From: Elysia marginata | Lineage: Eukaryota > Mollusca > Gastropoda > Plakobranchidae | DNA: 29,561 nucleotides | Direction of reading: 5' to 3' | Assembly: GCA_019649035.1 (NCBI GenBank) | Contig: BMAT01011040.1 | Location: 50,936 to 80,496 of the forward strand | Shown: piece after piece, positions 19,866 to 29,561 of the stretch | Layout of the letters: each line of letters starts with the position of its first letter | Numbering within the stretch: the first letter of the stretch is position 1 | The notes under the pieces: model-generated | Database searches by the model: none | What the model was told of the DNA's origin: nothing | The model's input: only the letters and a program-made list of their open reading frames with translations | Made by a program: the position numbers and the translations under genes

Positions 19866-19990
19866 CCTGTGGGGACGCCATTGTTTAATTGAAAACATGC
19901 GACTTTTGAATCAAATGGTTCGGGTTCAAACCCCTGATGCTAGTTAGGCGCTTGGTCATATGACTCAGCTAGCATGGGCACAAATTCTTT
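19866..19990 (+). mobile_element. degenerate tRNA-like SINE head
   Basis: A good B box (ggttcaaaccc, 19923-19933) follows an anticodon-like gacttttgaatc at about 19903-19914, in the spacing seen in lysine/glutamine tRNAs. The A-box region is degenerate. Downstream, atgctag and ctagcat form a 7-bp stem around about 22 nt. No clear A tail or target duplication is seen, so the 3' end is uncertain. Confidence 0.4.
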
Positions 19991-20117
19991 TAGAATTTAA
20001 ACGAATTGATGAGAATGCTTTCTATGGTTGGCATAGAGGACAGTTTTGTTAATGTCAATCGCAACGTTGATTAATAATGATCATTTCTCTTATCTCCCTT
20101 CCAATTCTTTCTCTGAG

Positions 20118-20159
20118 TTCAAGATTACATGTATTCAAGATGTCGATTTACACAACGAG
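20118..20159 (+). other. hypothetical 42-nt exon
   Basis: A long pyrimidine tract (about 20083-20113, ttctcttatctcccttcc...) ends in ctgag at 20117. After 42 nt comes a consensus donor (cgag/gtgagt, 20160). All three frames are open, so reading frame gives no support; the splice signals are the only evidence. Confidence 0.15.
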
Positions 20160-20853
20160 GTGAGTTTGCACTTAAAGATGGAGTAATTATAAATCAGGTT
20201 GAATAGTACTATCAAAGTTGAAGAAAACTGGAAGAGTCAATGTTTATTTGCGACTGGACTTACGCCCTTTTAAAACGAACTATCATGTGACATCCATACT
20301 TATTGCTGCTTGGTCTCCTGTCAATTATGCTGAATTCTTCATTGCTGTAAAGATTAGGGAACATTCCCAAAGAACATGGGAAATTGGCCACTTAATCACA
20401 TCACATTTTGCTTTAGACAATAAAGTGAGTTAAAACTATGTATCATCACTTACATATTTTTACATACCGCATGGTTTTAGAGCTTTTAACAACCCACATT
20501 GAGAAGGAACTGCTAATAGAATGCATAACATTAATTTTACTAACGTGTTTTGTGCAACCAGAAATCCGTCTTTTCACATCCATGACTATAATTATTGAAT
20601 AGCACCTAACAAGCAGTATATAATTTAGATCAAAACAAAAAAAAACTAAACACCGTGTCTCTAACGAGAACTGTGAGGCCTCGGGGGCTATTTTTTAGGC
20701 GACCAGGAATTTAGACACGAGTAAATTTTTTGTTGTTACATTACTGAATGTTACTATTTTCTAAGACTAAGACTGTGTTTCATGCCCTAGAATAAGTTGA
20801 ACAATTTACAACTCTATCTTTTTCACACCTTAAGTTGTTTCTTTTTAAAGGCT
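20160..20853. other. AT-rich noncoding stretch
   Basis: The frame at 20218-20433 (71 codons from a TTG) has no recognised motif and no acceptor upstream before its in-frame stop. Nothing else is seen. Confidence 0.45.
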
Positions 20854-21816
20854 AAAAATAGACGGGGGTTTGGTTATATAGCAAATATAGAAGCGGGTTT
20901 GGTTATATAACAAATATAGTTGGATATAAAGGAAATCTAGAAGAGGGTCTGGTCATATAGCAAATATAGAAGGGGGTTCGGTTATATAGCAAATACAGAA
21001 GGGGGTTTGGCTATATAGCAAATCTAGAAGGGGGTTGGTTATATAGCAAATCTAGAAGGGGGGTTTGGTTATATAGCAAAATATAGAACGGGGTCTGGTT
21101 ATATAACAAATATTGAAGGGGGTCTGGTTATATAACAAATATAGAAGGGGGTTTGGTTATATAGCAAATCTAGAAGAGGGTTTGGTCATATAGCAAATAT
21201 AGAAGAGGGTTTGGTTGTATAGTAAAATATAGAAAGGGGTTGGCTATAGAGCAAATCTAGAAGGGGGTTTGGTCATCATATATAGCAAATTTAAAAGGGG
21301 ATTTGGTTATATAGCAAAATATAGAAAGGGGTTTGGTTATATAGCAAATACAGAAGGAGGTTTGGTTACATAGCAAATCTAGAAGAGGGTTTGGTTATAT
21401 AGTAAAATATAGAAAGGGGTTTGTTTATAAAGCAAATAAAGAAATGGGGTTTGGTTATATAGCAAATCTAGAAGGGAGTTTGGTTACATAGCAAATCTAG
21501 AAGAGGGTTTGGTTATATAGCAAATCTAGAAGAGGGTTTGGTCATATAGCAAGAAGAGGGTTTGGTTATATAGTAAAATATAGAAAGGGGTTTGTTTATA
21601 TAGCAAAATATATAAGGGGGTTTGGTTATATAGCAAAATATAGAAGGAGGGTTGGTCATATAACAAAATATAGAAAGGGGTTTGGTTATATGGCAAATAT
21701 AGAACGGGGTTTGGTTATAAAAGCAAATATAGAACGGGGTTTGGTTATATAGCAAAGATAGAACGGGGTTTGGTTATAATAGCAAATATAGAAGGGGATT
21801 TGGTTATATAGCAAAA
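20854..21816. repeat. 29-30-bp minisatellite, about 32 units
   Basis: About 32 direct units consist of a G4-5 run, tttggttatatagcaaa, and tatagaa or tctagaa. Length varies because of caaatata/caaaatata and G-run differences. Local homogenisation is visible: a 48-bp stretch starting gaagagggtttggtt at 21382 recurs at 21553, 171 bp (about six units) later. The minus-strand open frame here (21513-21755) is just the repeat read with a 10-residue period and is not a gene. Confidence 0.95.
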
Positions 21817-23010
21817 GAGCTTTAATTCAAAACTTAATTTGAGCAGCTCTTGCCTGATTGAGGCTGGTCATTTGAAAAAGAAAAACAGTTACGATCGGTG
21901 ATTGAAGACCTGCATTGATCAGGTTATGTAGAGAATAATACAATGAGAGTTCACTGTGCTGTAAAAATTACAGATGGCCATTGGAAAAACCAGGCATCAT
22001 CTTGCTATCTGTATTGGGAGAGAAAATCTATTTGGTTAAGCTGTAGGCATCCTTTTCTCGACAAACTGGGATAAAAATATATCTGGGCTATGTCTGCCTT
22101 ACAAGTAAGCGTCGATGTGTCAAATTATTTGTTTATTTGAGTATAATAGCCAAAAGAAAAATAGAAAGAAAATGAGTTTCGAAATTAAATCTCGACACCT
22201 CATATGAGTTGACTTATATTTTTGTTTTTATTGATAAAAAAATCTGAAGAAAATTGATGAACGAGTACTTCTTTTAGAATGGATAAAAGATTCCAAAAAA
22301 AACAAACAAAAAAACCAATGGAACTGAAACTTGCTGGTGCAATTTAATGAATAAAACCACTTATAAGCACCAAATTGTTTGAAACGATATATATCTTAGC
22401 CCCGCACTAACTCTAAAATCTGCAATGTTTCATTATCCTTATCACAATGCTTTGTTTGCAGAAATACTTCTATTTATACAATGCTGTCGGACAAATTTGC
22501 AAATCTTAGAATGCTAAATGACAGTCAAGAGGCTTAAAGTGTTTTGAAAGTGTTAGGAAGCTGACGTCTTTCCATAATGTCATTTCTAGGGATTTAAAAG
22601 TACATAATTATGTAAACCCAACAAACTTGTTTAACGTGTAACCAATTAAAATGCCCTTATTATATGAGAGAACAACCTCACATTTGCAGACCGGTTAAAG
22701 GCCCTAAGGAAACCAGTGGCAACATTCTAAAGTTTAGAAAGCATACGGGCTTGGCGAGATGTGTCAAATATAGATCTAAAGCGATTCAGGTCATCACCAA
22801 CCCCGTCAGCATTACACAGACGCTACGTGAGAAGATGGTCTGCTCATCAAGGTAAATCATAAAGCAGTCGAACTTTCACTTGGTTTTCTTTCGTTGTTGC
22901 TTTTTTGTGTTTGAATTACAAAACTTACCAACAATGTTAACATACCAATGACGTTTTCGCAGTGCTCTCTCCTTGAATTAGGGCCGCAACGATAATAATC
23001 GCCTATGAAG
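21817..23010. other. AT-rich noncoding stretch
   Basis: No gene or mobile element recognised. A 63-codon frame (22664-22855) ends near a donor-like aaggtaaat but has no convincing acceptor. A perfect 14-bp palindrome tacataattatgta lies at 22601-22614. Confidence 0.5.
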
Positions 23011-23025
23011 TGATTATTATTATTA

Positions 23026-23089
<64 letters not shown>
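23011..23089. repeat. (ATT)n microsatellite
   Basis: About 25 tta/att trinucleotides occur with one c interruption near 23027. The next 200 bp (23090-23300) is rich in aat, gat and aca triplets and looks like the decayed flank of the same repeat. Confidence 0.95.
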
Positions 23090-23300
23090 CATGGAAACAT
23101 TCATAATGATTGTTTTGTTATTAGATAATAATGATGGTGATCATAGCGATGATTATTATTAAAATTGTAAGTATTACTGCTACAATTAGCCGAATAAAAT
23201 GCAATAACAAAGATTAATTACAATTATAAAATACTGTAGACAACAATAATCTAGATCATACTAATAACACGTATAAAAACAATATTTATAACAATAATCA

Positions 23301-23672
23301 TTGGTAATGCAAGTGTTGTTAAAAACATTTAGGTATCATTTTAGTTATCTGGGCTTGTATAATATTATAATGCGTGTCGCTATCACTTTCGTTTTTTCTC
23401 TCTCTGACTGTAAACGTCTGTCTGTCTCTCTTTTTCATCAAGTTCTACCTCTTCATTTCTTCCTCCCCCCTACTCTCTCTCTCTCTCATATCAATGATTC
23501 TGAATAGGTAGCTTTTGTGTTCAACGTCTCTCAAGGCTCAATGAATTTCATGAGGTTAATAGACGGCAGAGCAATGGCAGACCTAGTTACAAAACGAACA
23601 AAACCTATCACTGCAAAGATCACATCCAAAACACGAGTCAAATTAGCCTGTCTCACATTTTCTTCCTGTTAT
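23301..23672. other. noncoding stretch with CT-rich tract
   Basis: Contains a CT-rich stretch (about 23395-23490, ctctctctctct near 23474-23487). No gene recognised. Confidence 0.5.
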
Positions 23673-23956
23673 TAGAGACCTTTAGCACACGCACCGTGTC
23701 TCACTACGCGTACGTGAAAATCGGGAAAGCAGATTGAGTTACTATAAAAATAATGAAACCAGTTTCTAAAAATAGAACGTGAAAATCGGGAAAGCAGATT
23801 GAGTTACTATAAAAATAATGAAATCAGTTTCTAAAAATAGACCCACAGACGTTCTATTTTTAGAAACTGGTTTCATTATTTTTATAGTAACTCAATCTGC
23901 TTTCCCGATTTTCACGTACGCGTAGTGAGACACGGTGCGTGTGCTAAAGGTCTCTA
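23673..23956. repeat. perfect 108-bp-arm palindrome (foldback element)
   Basis: The left arm 23673-23780 and right arm 23849-23956 are exact reverse complements over all 108 bases, checked base by base. Both ends read TAGAGACC outward-in, so TA flanks the pair. The 68-bp centre (23781-23848) is mostly a second tandem copy of the inner arm: the segment from acgtgaaaatcggg at 23712 repeats from 23777 (period 65) with one C/T change. The sequence after it, agacccacagacgtt, also occurs in the one-armed relative at 377-513. Transcribed, it would form a long hairpin. It is either a MITE/foldback transposon or a palindrome made by inverted duplication of a single-armed repeat. Confidence 0.92.
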
Positions 23957-25989
23957 TTCAAACGTTTTAGCGTCTGTGTTTTTTCTCCACCTCCTTCACT
24001 TATTTTTCTCTCTTGCTTTATCTCTGCCTCTGTGTCTCTCTTTCATATTTTTTTTTATTTCCGCTTACGCTTCTATCTGAATCTGCCTATAATTACTGCC
24101 TCCATTTACTTTCCTAATTTCAAAATTATTTTACAATATTTTTGCGAAGTTAGCCAGCCTCAATTTTTAGAAATCAAACAAGTATGCATGTTGTGATATG
24201 TGATCTAAAATCAAGTAATAAAATATCGTTTTCTAATTAAAATGTTACATTTTAAACAAAAAATACACTGTTGTCATAGTAAGCTTAATAATTAATCAGT
24301 CTCAATCGATTCGTAATTTCAAACGAAATATCCAGCATGTTTAACTTGAACGCAACGCACAAAAATGTTATACTTGACAATGATCTCTTGGCTAATTTTC
24401 CACTGTTCATGATTTTTCGTGATTTGACCTATAGATTAGGTGAGGGTTGCTTTCCAAATGATTCAAGCCTTACCATGCAAACGTTTAAACTGCATAACAG
24501 ATGTAAACTACGTTTAATAGAGCCGTGTTTTAAAGTATTCTCTTTAAATGCAGTGACGATATAGATTGAATATCGACATTTCATTATGTGGGAAAAGGGA
24601 ATTGTTACCTACACTATGCATATAAAAATATCACGCCAACAGAAGGTCGGAACGCTGTGTGGTTGTAAAATCTTGTGCTAAATTCAAAGTTTGTGTAATT
24701 TACATGATCTTTTGAAATTTGATATTTTGGAAAAGCTCAAGGGAATATTTAACTAAGAGCTGATACTGTATTTTGTGTCTAATTAATTTTGCGTATGGCC
24801 AGTAGAAACGAAAACTCTCACCAAAGGCCTCTGGTTGATGATTCGATATTTTTTTTCAAAAATTAAACAAGCATATTTTGTTTGCCCTTACTTGAGCACG
24901 CCTCGTCATTAATCGCAATGCCAGAAATCCGTACATAAGAGGCAGACCTTAAACCAAAGAAAACAGATCAATAGAGATTCCTTGAAAATATACAGAAACA
25001 CAAATGGCTCAAGTGTAAGACCGCCACTATGAGAGTAAATGTCATAAACCCTGTTATTTACACTGAATTTTGCTTTTGAATCGCCCATAGCGTCAAAACC
25101 ATAAGTATTTTGTTGAGTTTTAACTTGTTCTAACTAAACGAAGGATTCAAACCAGAAAGATCTTTGACTGGACCTCCTCAAGCTCCAGTTTGTTAACCAT
25201 AGAGGCTGACCGACCAGTTGAGTACGTCGAACTTGTTCTAAGGCAAAAGTGACAGATCCTCTGCTGATAAGGTGAAGTCAGTTCAGAAATTCTACAACAA
25301 CTTAAACTCGAAGACAGAGAAAACACAATCCGAAAGAATAATAATAAAAAAAAAAAACAGGATGGGGTGTTTTGCACGAGGCACTTGTCGCGCTCTCAAA
25401 TGTCAAAAACTTTGTGAAAGTATTAATTGTTTTGAGGAGAAAATATTTGATTTTTTCTTCATTTACAATATCGACAAAAAAAATTTAAAATTAATTAATA
25501 GAGAACATTTTCTCATATCAGAATTCTCTATATTCGACACATTCACACCCATCGCCAGGCCTGTGGCAGTTACAGACTAAAACACCATCAAAGTTACTTC
25601 AGATGCAGCGATGTGCTGATAAGAATAATAATTCAAGAGAGAACTCCACAGAAAAAGAGTAAACTAAGGATCCATAGCGAAAGTAAGAAATTGTTATAAC
25701 GAAAGAAAACAGAGTATTATTGATCGTTGGGGTCATACGTTTTTGTTGATAACTCTTATTTTGAGAATGTACATTTAAATGGCATTTAAAAGTTTTTAAG
25801 AAAACTAACGTCTATCGATTATGTTATGGAGTTGTATGTGCGATAGGCTTTATTATTATATACACTGACTCATAATTTTTGTAGAGCGTCATTTACTATG
25901 CGCAGGGGCAGAGGAGGGAGATGAATTCTTACCACATCTAAGAGAAATAGAGCATCCGTTAAATATTCAACACGTTGCAACCTGTTATA
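23957..25989. other. AT-rich noncoding stretch
   Basis: A pyrimidine-rich tract occurs just after the palindrome (about 23980-24065). The frames at 24337-24564 and 25272-25580 show no domain and are lysine/asparagine/phenylalanine-rich as expected from AT bias. Confidence 0.5.
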
Positions 25990-26420
25990 ATTAGCACATG
26001 AACAACGGTATTTCACCCAGGCATCCCTGATGACTTGACCAATATAATTGCCGAGACACAAGTCCGTTGGTTATTGGGTGGTCACACCTCCTGCTGACCT
26101 TGCCGAATTTAGGCCCTAACGACAATTCGGACCTGTCACGCAAGCGTACACACGGGGCTTCCAGATGAGGGTTGAAACATTCAAGGTCACAGGCTTTAAG
26201 CGTGGAAGAAGGAATAATAATATTCTTGGAACTGCCAGATATGACAGGGTGCAATGACGAACTGTGCCACAGAAAAGCTGTTCGCGCTATTCTCCAATTG
26301 GAGCCCTGGGAAGCAAACTGACCTGACAAAACCACTTGCAGCTGGGAGTTGGAAGTCGCTGACTCTATCTCGATCTTGTGCACTCAGGGATCTCAGTGGT
26401 GCCTCTAAGCAATATCAGAC
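25990..26420. other. unexplained GC-richer segment
   Basis: This block is noticeably less AT-rich than the flanks. On the minus strand it is open for 130 codons (26383-25991), the longest non-repetitive open frame here, but I recognise no domain and cannot tell a gene remnant from an unknown interspersed repeat. It includes a 7-bp stem, ccgaatt with aattcgg, around 26104-26133. Confidence 0.3.
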
Positions 26421-26875
26421 TCAGCAAGATTTTCCCTCTCCAGGCTTTTCTTTTTTCGACACCAAAAAAAAAGCGTAGTGCTAATTTTAACCTCACGCCT
26501 CTCTTCAATTTTATTTTGATAATTTCTTGTGATTAATGAACACAAAAAGCAGTTTATTCAATAGAATTGAAAAGGAATCTTGGGAAGGGATCAAAACACA
26601 CGCATAATAAAAGCTGTTTAATTTTTTTTCCATAAGCGCAGTATGTTTGGAGCACAAACCCTGGAATATCAACGCAAATCGTTAATAAACATTGGAAATC
26701 GTTTTTGCCCTAGGGTAGCCTGCAGAGGTCTTAATGGCAACCTGATGTTTCCATGCAGAGACATGCGTTAAGTTGCAAGATGCCGGTGTAGCGCATACAA
26801 TGGGTGGTGGCACACAATAGAAAAAAGGTAAAAAGGAACTTGGAGGGAAAAAATTGTTTGTTAGATCAGAAAAGA
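26421..26875. other. noncoding stretch
   Basis: No gene or repeat recognised apart from short A and T runs. Confidence 0.45.
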
Positions 26876-26884
26876 TACAGAGAG

Positions 26885-26915
<31 letters not shown>

Positions 26916-26965
26916 GACAGAGAGACAGATAGACAGAGACAGCGGCAGAGAGAGAAACAGAGTGG
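26876..26965. repeat. GACA/GAGACA microsatellite
   Basis: Units of gaca (cagacagacagacagacaaa) and gagaca/gata run to about 26965. The two minus-strand open frames across it are low-complexity serine/leucine/cysteine translations. Confidence 0.92.
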
Positions 26966-27655
26966 TTGAAAGATATGTATAAAAAGAGTTTGATCTTTTA
27001 CTAGGAAAAAAAATGAATATCTGCATATATAAATATTTTGACACAGACAGCTGTAAAGAAACATAGAGAATATCAATTTTAAAGAATCAGTGGGTGAAAA
27101 ATAGAAAGATAAGCGAGTAGACAGAATGATAGATTGATGAAAAGATACTTCGCACGAAGAGATATCACCAGATTAAAAAAGTATAGACAGAGAAAGAGAA
27201 GAGATCGGAAAGGGAAGAAAAAGAGAGATACATTCACTTTCATTTTCCTTTCGACCTCATCTGTCAACAAGAATGAACGAGGTTTGCTAGAAAAGTCACA
27301 CGATCCCGAAGCGAAGCCAAATAAAAGTGATTGGGCAAGACAGGTTAACAAAATAACCTCTCCTAAGTCTATTTGTTCAGTATTTGAAGGATTGACTTAG
27401 GGGCTTAGATCTTTATGTTGGCTCCTTTTGGGGATAGCTCAAGTGTTTTTGTACAGTGTTATATAGGTCCTTGCGAAATCAATGTTTAGATTCTTATCAA
27501 AGTTAAGTTCTCAGTCTGCGTGTCTCAATTGTTGCGGTGGAAATAAAAATTAGATTCGTCTTCGTTTCATATTGACCCAAATATGCAGACTTTAAACTTT
27601 CCACAAAAAGCAAGACTTTTTCTCGCCATTTTTACTCTCAGCTTAGCTAATAGGG
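26966..27655. other. noncoding stretch, purine-rich in part
   Basis: Purine-rich simple sequence continues from about 27090 to 27235. The open frames at 27079-27351 (minus) and 27134-27400 (plus) overlap and look like by-products of this bias. Confidence 0.5.
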
Positions 27656-27674
27656 ACACTACCTATCTGTCTAC

Positions 27675-27722
<48 letters not shown>

Positions 27723-27830
27723 TTATCTATCTATCTATCTTTCTATCCATCTATGTATATATCTATCTATCTATTTGTATGTCTGTCTATCTATCTCTCC
27801 ACCGTTCTATCTATTTAAATATTTATCCCT
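27656..27830. repeat. (CTAT)n microsatellite
   Basis: A pure ctat core (about 27676-27722) is followed by interrupted ctat/ctgt/ttat units to about 27830. The plus-strand open frame 27583-27969 reads a serine/isoleucine/tyrosine/leucine repeat and is not a gene. Confidence 0.95.
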
Positions 27831-27859
27831 ATCCGTTTTGGTGTTTTTGTCAAAAAATC

Positions 27860-27976
27860 TATTTACATACCTGCACTGGTACATAGATTTTATTTACATA
27901 CCCGCACTAGTATATAGATTTTATTTACATACCTGCACAATAATATATTTTTATACATACCCGCACTAGTATAATA
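27860..27976. repeat. 31-bp tandem repeat, about 4 copies
   Basis: The heptamer tacatac starts at 27864, 27895, 27926 and 27954, each followed by c(c/t)gcac and, in three copies, an (a)ctagtat-like stretch and tagatttta. Spacing is 31, 31 and 28 bp; copies one and two differ at few positions. It directly follows the CTAT microsatellite. Confidence 0.85.
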
Positions 27977-29561
27977 GACTTTGTGATCGTTTGAGTGCTG
28001 TTAGTTTTCCTGTAACTTTTATTTTGCTGCGAGTCATCTCAAATAACAGATTTGCATTTCCAGTTTAAACTGAAGAAAAATACAAGTCCAGTACAGCTTT
28101 CGATTTTTATCTAATACAGAACCAGAAATGGCGACAGAATACGCTTGCATGTAAGTAAGGCTAACGAAAAAGCCTTAAAATATTTCCCTCATATTTTATA
28201 TAATAAAAAGGCGTAGCTAGAATAAAACAGAGATTTTGTTAGTGTGACAGAAAGAACAATACCACAAAGAAAAAAAATTAAAAACAACAAATTCCTCTAC
28301 TAAGCACACTAGTCTATCGGCTTTCTCCGTTCTCCATGGTCAGATATATGCTACAGTTACTGTCATTAACTTGTTTTATAGCACAGGTCTGCAGGTCTGC
28401 CTTATTTCCTAACCGACCCCTAATGAGCTCACTATAACCTCAACATGATGTATTTTTTTTCTGTCCTTAGATCTCCGTTTGGATTGCGAAATGTCTAATT
28501 AGTTCTCAATAAGAAAGTCACATGTTCATTGTGCTCTGAGAAACCGTTTCTCAGCTAGAGTTACCCATCACGGATATTGCGAAATACCAATTAAAAAAAA
28601 AAAAGAGTTCTCCCAGGAACAAAAAAGTGTCGCGAGTCATCTGATATCCTATACGGGCAACCGAGAGCATGTAGGGCTAACATACAAAATTGGTAGAAGT
28701 AGCGCATTTTTTGCGCTTTGTTCTTGTTTGTTCTCCTAATTTGTTTGTGTGTGTGTGTGAGTGTTTGTCACAAAGGTAAAGTTATGTGAACTTTGTGTAC
28801 TGAGATCTCGTGTACGATCATTTGCAGAAAGGAATACCTGTTAATAACAAGAACTTTATCTTAACAACTTATAAAATAAGAAGAAAAAAAACATGATGAA
28901 GAGACAAACTTATAGTGATCCAGGAAGTACAAAAAGTACATTTTTCTCGTTTATTTTTTTTCATCTAGTTTTCAAATAATAATAATTAGTCTCATCTTAC
29001 ATTATAAATAGTCTAAACCGGCCCAGGCCCCAGGTGCCACCTCGCTAAGTTAGTGTCGTGGGCTAATAGTGCAACTTATGTAGGAATTCTTTCACTGGCA
29101 AAGATGGACACGATTCTGTAAAGAGCATTTTGGAGATAGCTGCTGCAGTAAAAAGAATGAGGTTTAAAAAAAAATAACACTTTTATCTAAATCAATTTTC
29201 GATCGAGCAATTTGTCAAAGATATTTTATTTCATTGAATCATTTTGTATTTAAATCAAACATCTGCAAATAAAGCCAACATTAACTTAACAAAAAGAGTA
29301 TTCAAGACTTTCCAAAACAGAGAAGACTATGTGACTTATAGAACGGTCTTGTTGCGACTAATTTCGTTCAATTTTTCACACAAAAAATGTTACATGCAAT
29401 GAGATGAGACAGTGGGAATTACGTTATGATAAAGACTATTTTAGGGAAGTGTCTACTCTACCAAACAAGAAGCAAAAGTTTTTTGGGAAAGCAAAAAAAA
29501 TTCTTTTAAAATATAATAAATTCTAAGATGCCTAACTTGGCTGCAGGCCCAAATCATTTTT
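27977..29561. other. AT-rich noncoding stretch to window end
   Basis: No gene recognised. A short GT run is at about 28745-28760 and A runs are at 28592-28603. An ATG in good context at 28128 (agaaatggc) reaches a gtaagtaag donor-like sequence after seven codons, too little to call an exon. Confidence 0.5.

Noticed and set aside
21513-21755. 80-codon minus-strand frame with a 10-residue repeat
   Set aside because: It is the 30-bp minisatellite translated; unit length variation breaks the frame on both sides.
22601-22614. 14-bp perfect palindrome tacataattatgta
   Set aside because: AT-only palindromes of this length are not surprising in such AT-rich sequence; no context supports a function.
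26080-26330. Several tgacct/aggtca half sites as a nuclear receptor cluster
   Set aside because: Spacing and orientation are irregular and six-base motifs are expected by chance at this density.
26682-27076. Two overlapping minus-strand frames rich in serine, leucine and cysteine
   Set aside because: They are produced by the GACA/GAGA repeat in two registers.
27583-27969. 128-codon plus-strand open frame
   Set aside because: It translates the CTAT microsatellite and the 31-bp repeat.
28128-28156. Start codon in good context followed by gtaagtaag
   Set aside because: Seven codons between ATG and a donor-like sequence are too few to support a first coding exon without transcript data.

Overview
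This is AT-rich nuclear DNA from a multicellular animal, and I find no intact protein-coding gene in it. The signs of a metazoan genome are a decayed LINE reverse transcriptase, tRNA-derived SINEs with RNA polymerase III boxes, many microsatellites (GA, GACA, CTAT, ATT, GAA), long minisatellites, and no bacterial gene packing or ribosome binding sites. The LINE and SINE types are common in marine invertebrates, molluscs among them. I infer a lophotrochozoan, possibly a gastropod or bivalve, with low confidence. The sequence reads as intergenic or intronic DNA.

Layout. At 1-540 lie a possible old tRNA-derived SINE piece and one arm of a repeat family (about 377-513) that returns at 23.7 kb. 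At 546-1364, minus strand, is the C-terminal part of a LINE reverse transcriptase, broken by frameshifts and stops and carrying a 41-bp tandem duplication. It runs into GATA/GACA microsatellite DNA. Between 1.5 and 13.4 kb is mostly unique AT-rich DNA with G tracts (2.5 and 6.07 kb), a 189-bp MITE candidate with 12-bp inverted ends and matching GTTAG flanks (3734-3922), a degenerate 44-bp triplicate (4271-4402), a spaced inverted repeat (6412-6554), and GAA and GA polypurine blocks (6.9 and 7.6-7.97 kb). A pure (GA)20 lies at 13.47 kb and a C10/A22 tract at 14.46 kb.

Between 18.38 and 19.31 kb is a 25-bp minisatellite of about 27 units, each centred on a 13-bp palindrome. It is split by a complete-looking tRNA-derived SINE (18630-18908, minus). 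A second minisatellite (20854-21816) has about 32 units of 29-30 bp. A second, weaker tRNA-like SINE lies at 19.87 kb. An (ATT)n tract is at 23.0 kb. At 23673-23956 is a striking palindrome: two 108-bp arms that are exact reverse complements around a 68-bp centre, which itself contains a tandem copy of the inner arm. The last 6 kb hold an unexplained, relatively GC-rich segment (25.99-26.42 kb), GACA and CTAT microsatellites, and a small 31-bp tandem repeat.

Several short plus-strand reading frames follow strong splice-acceptor-like sequence (2259, 2863, 11207, 15750, 16858, 20118). One, at 11207, faintly resembles the last helix of a SAM domain. They are hypotheses only: this many open frames is not far above chance. 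No genes acting together can be described. The most distinctive content is repeat biology, above all the perfect palindrome, the MITE candidate and the SINE-split minisatellite.
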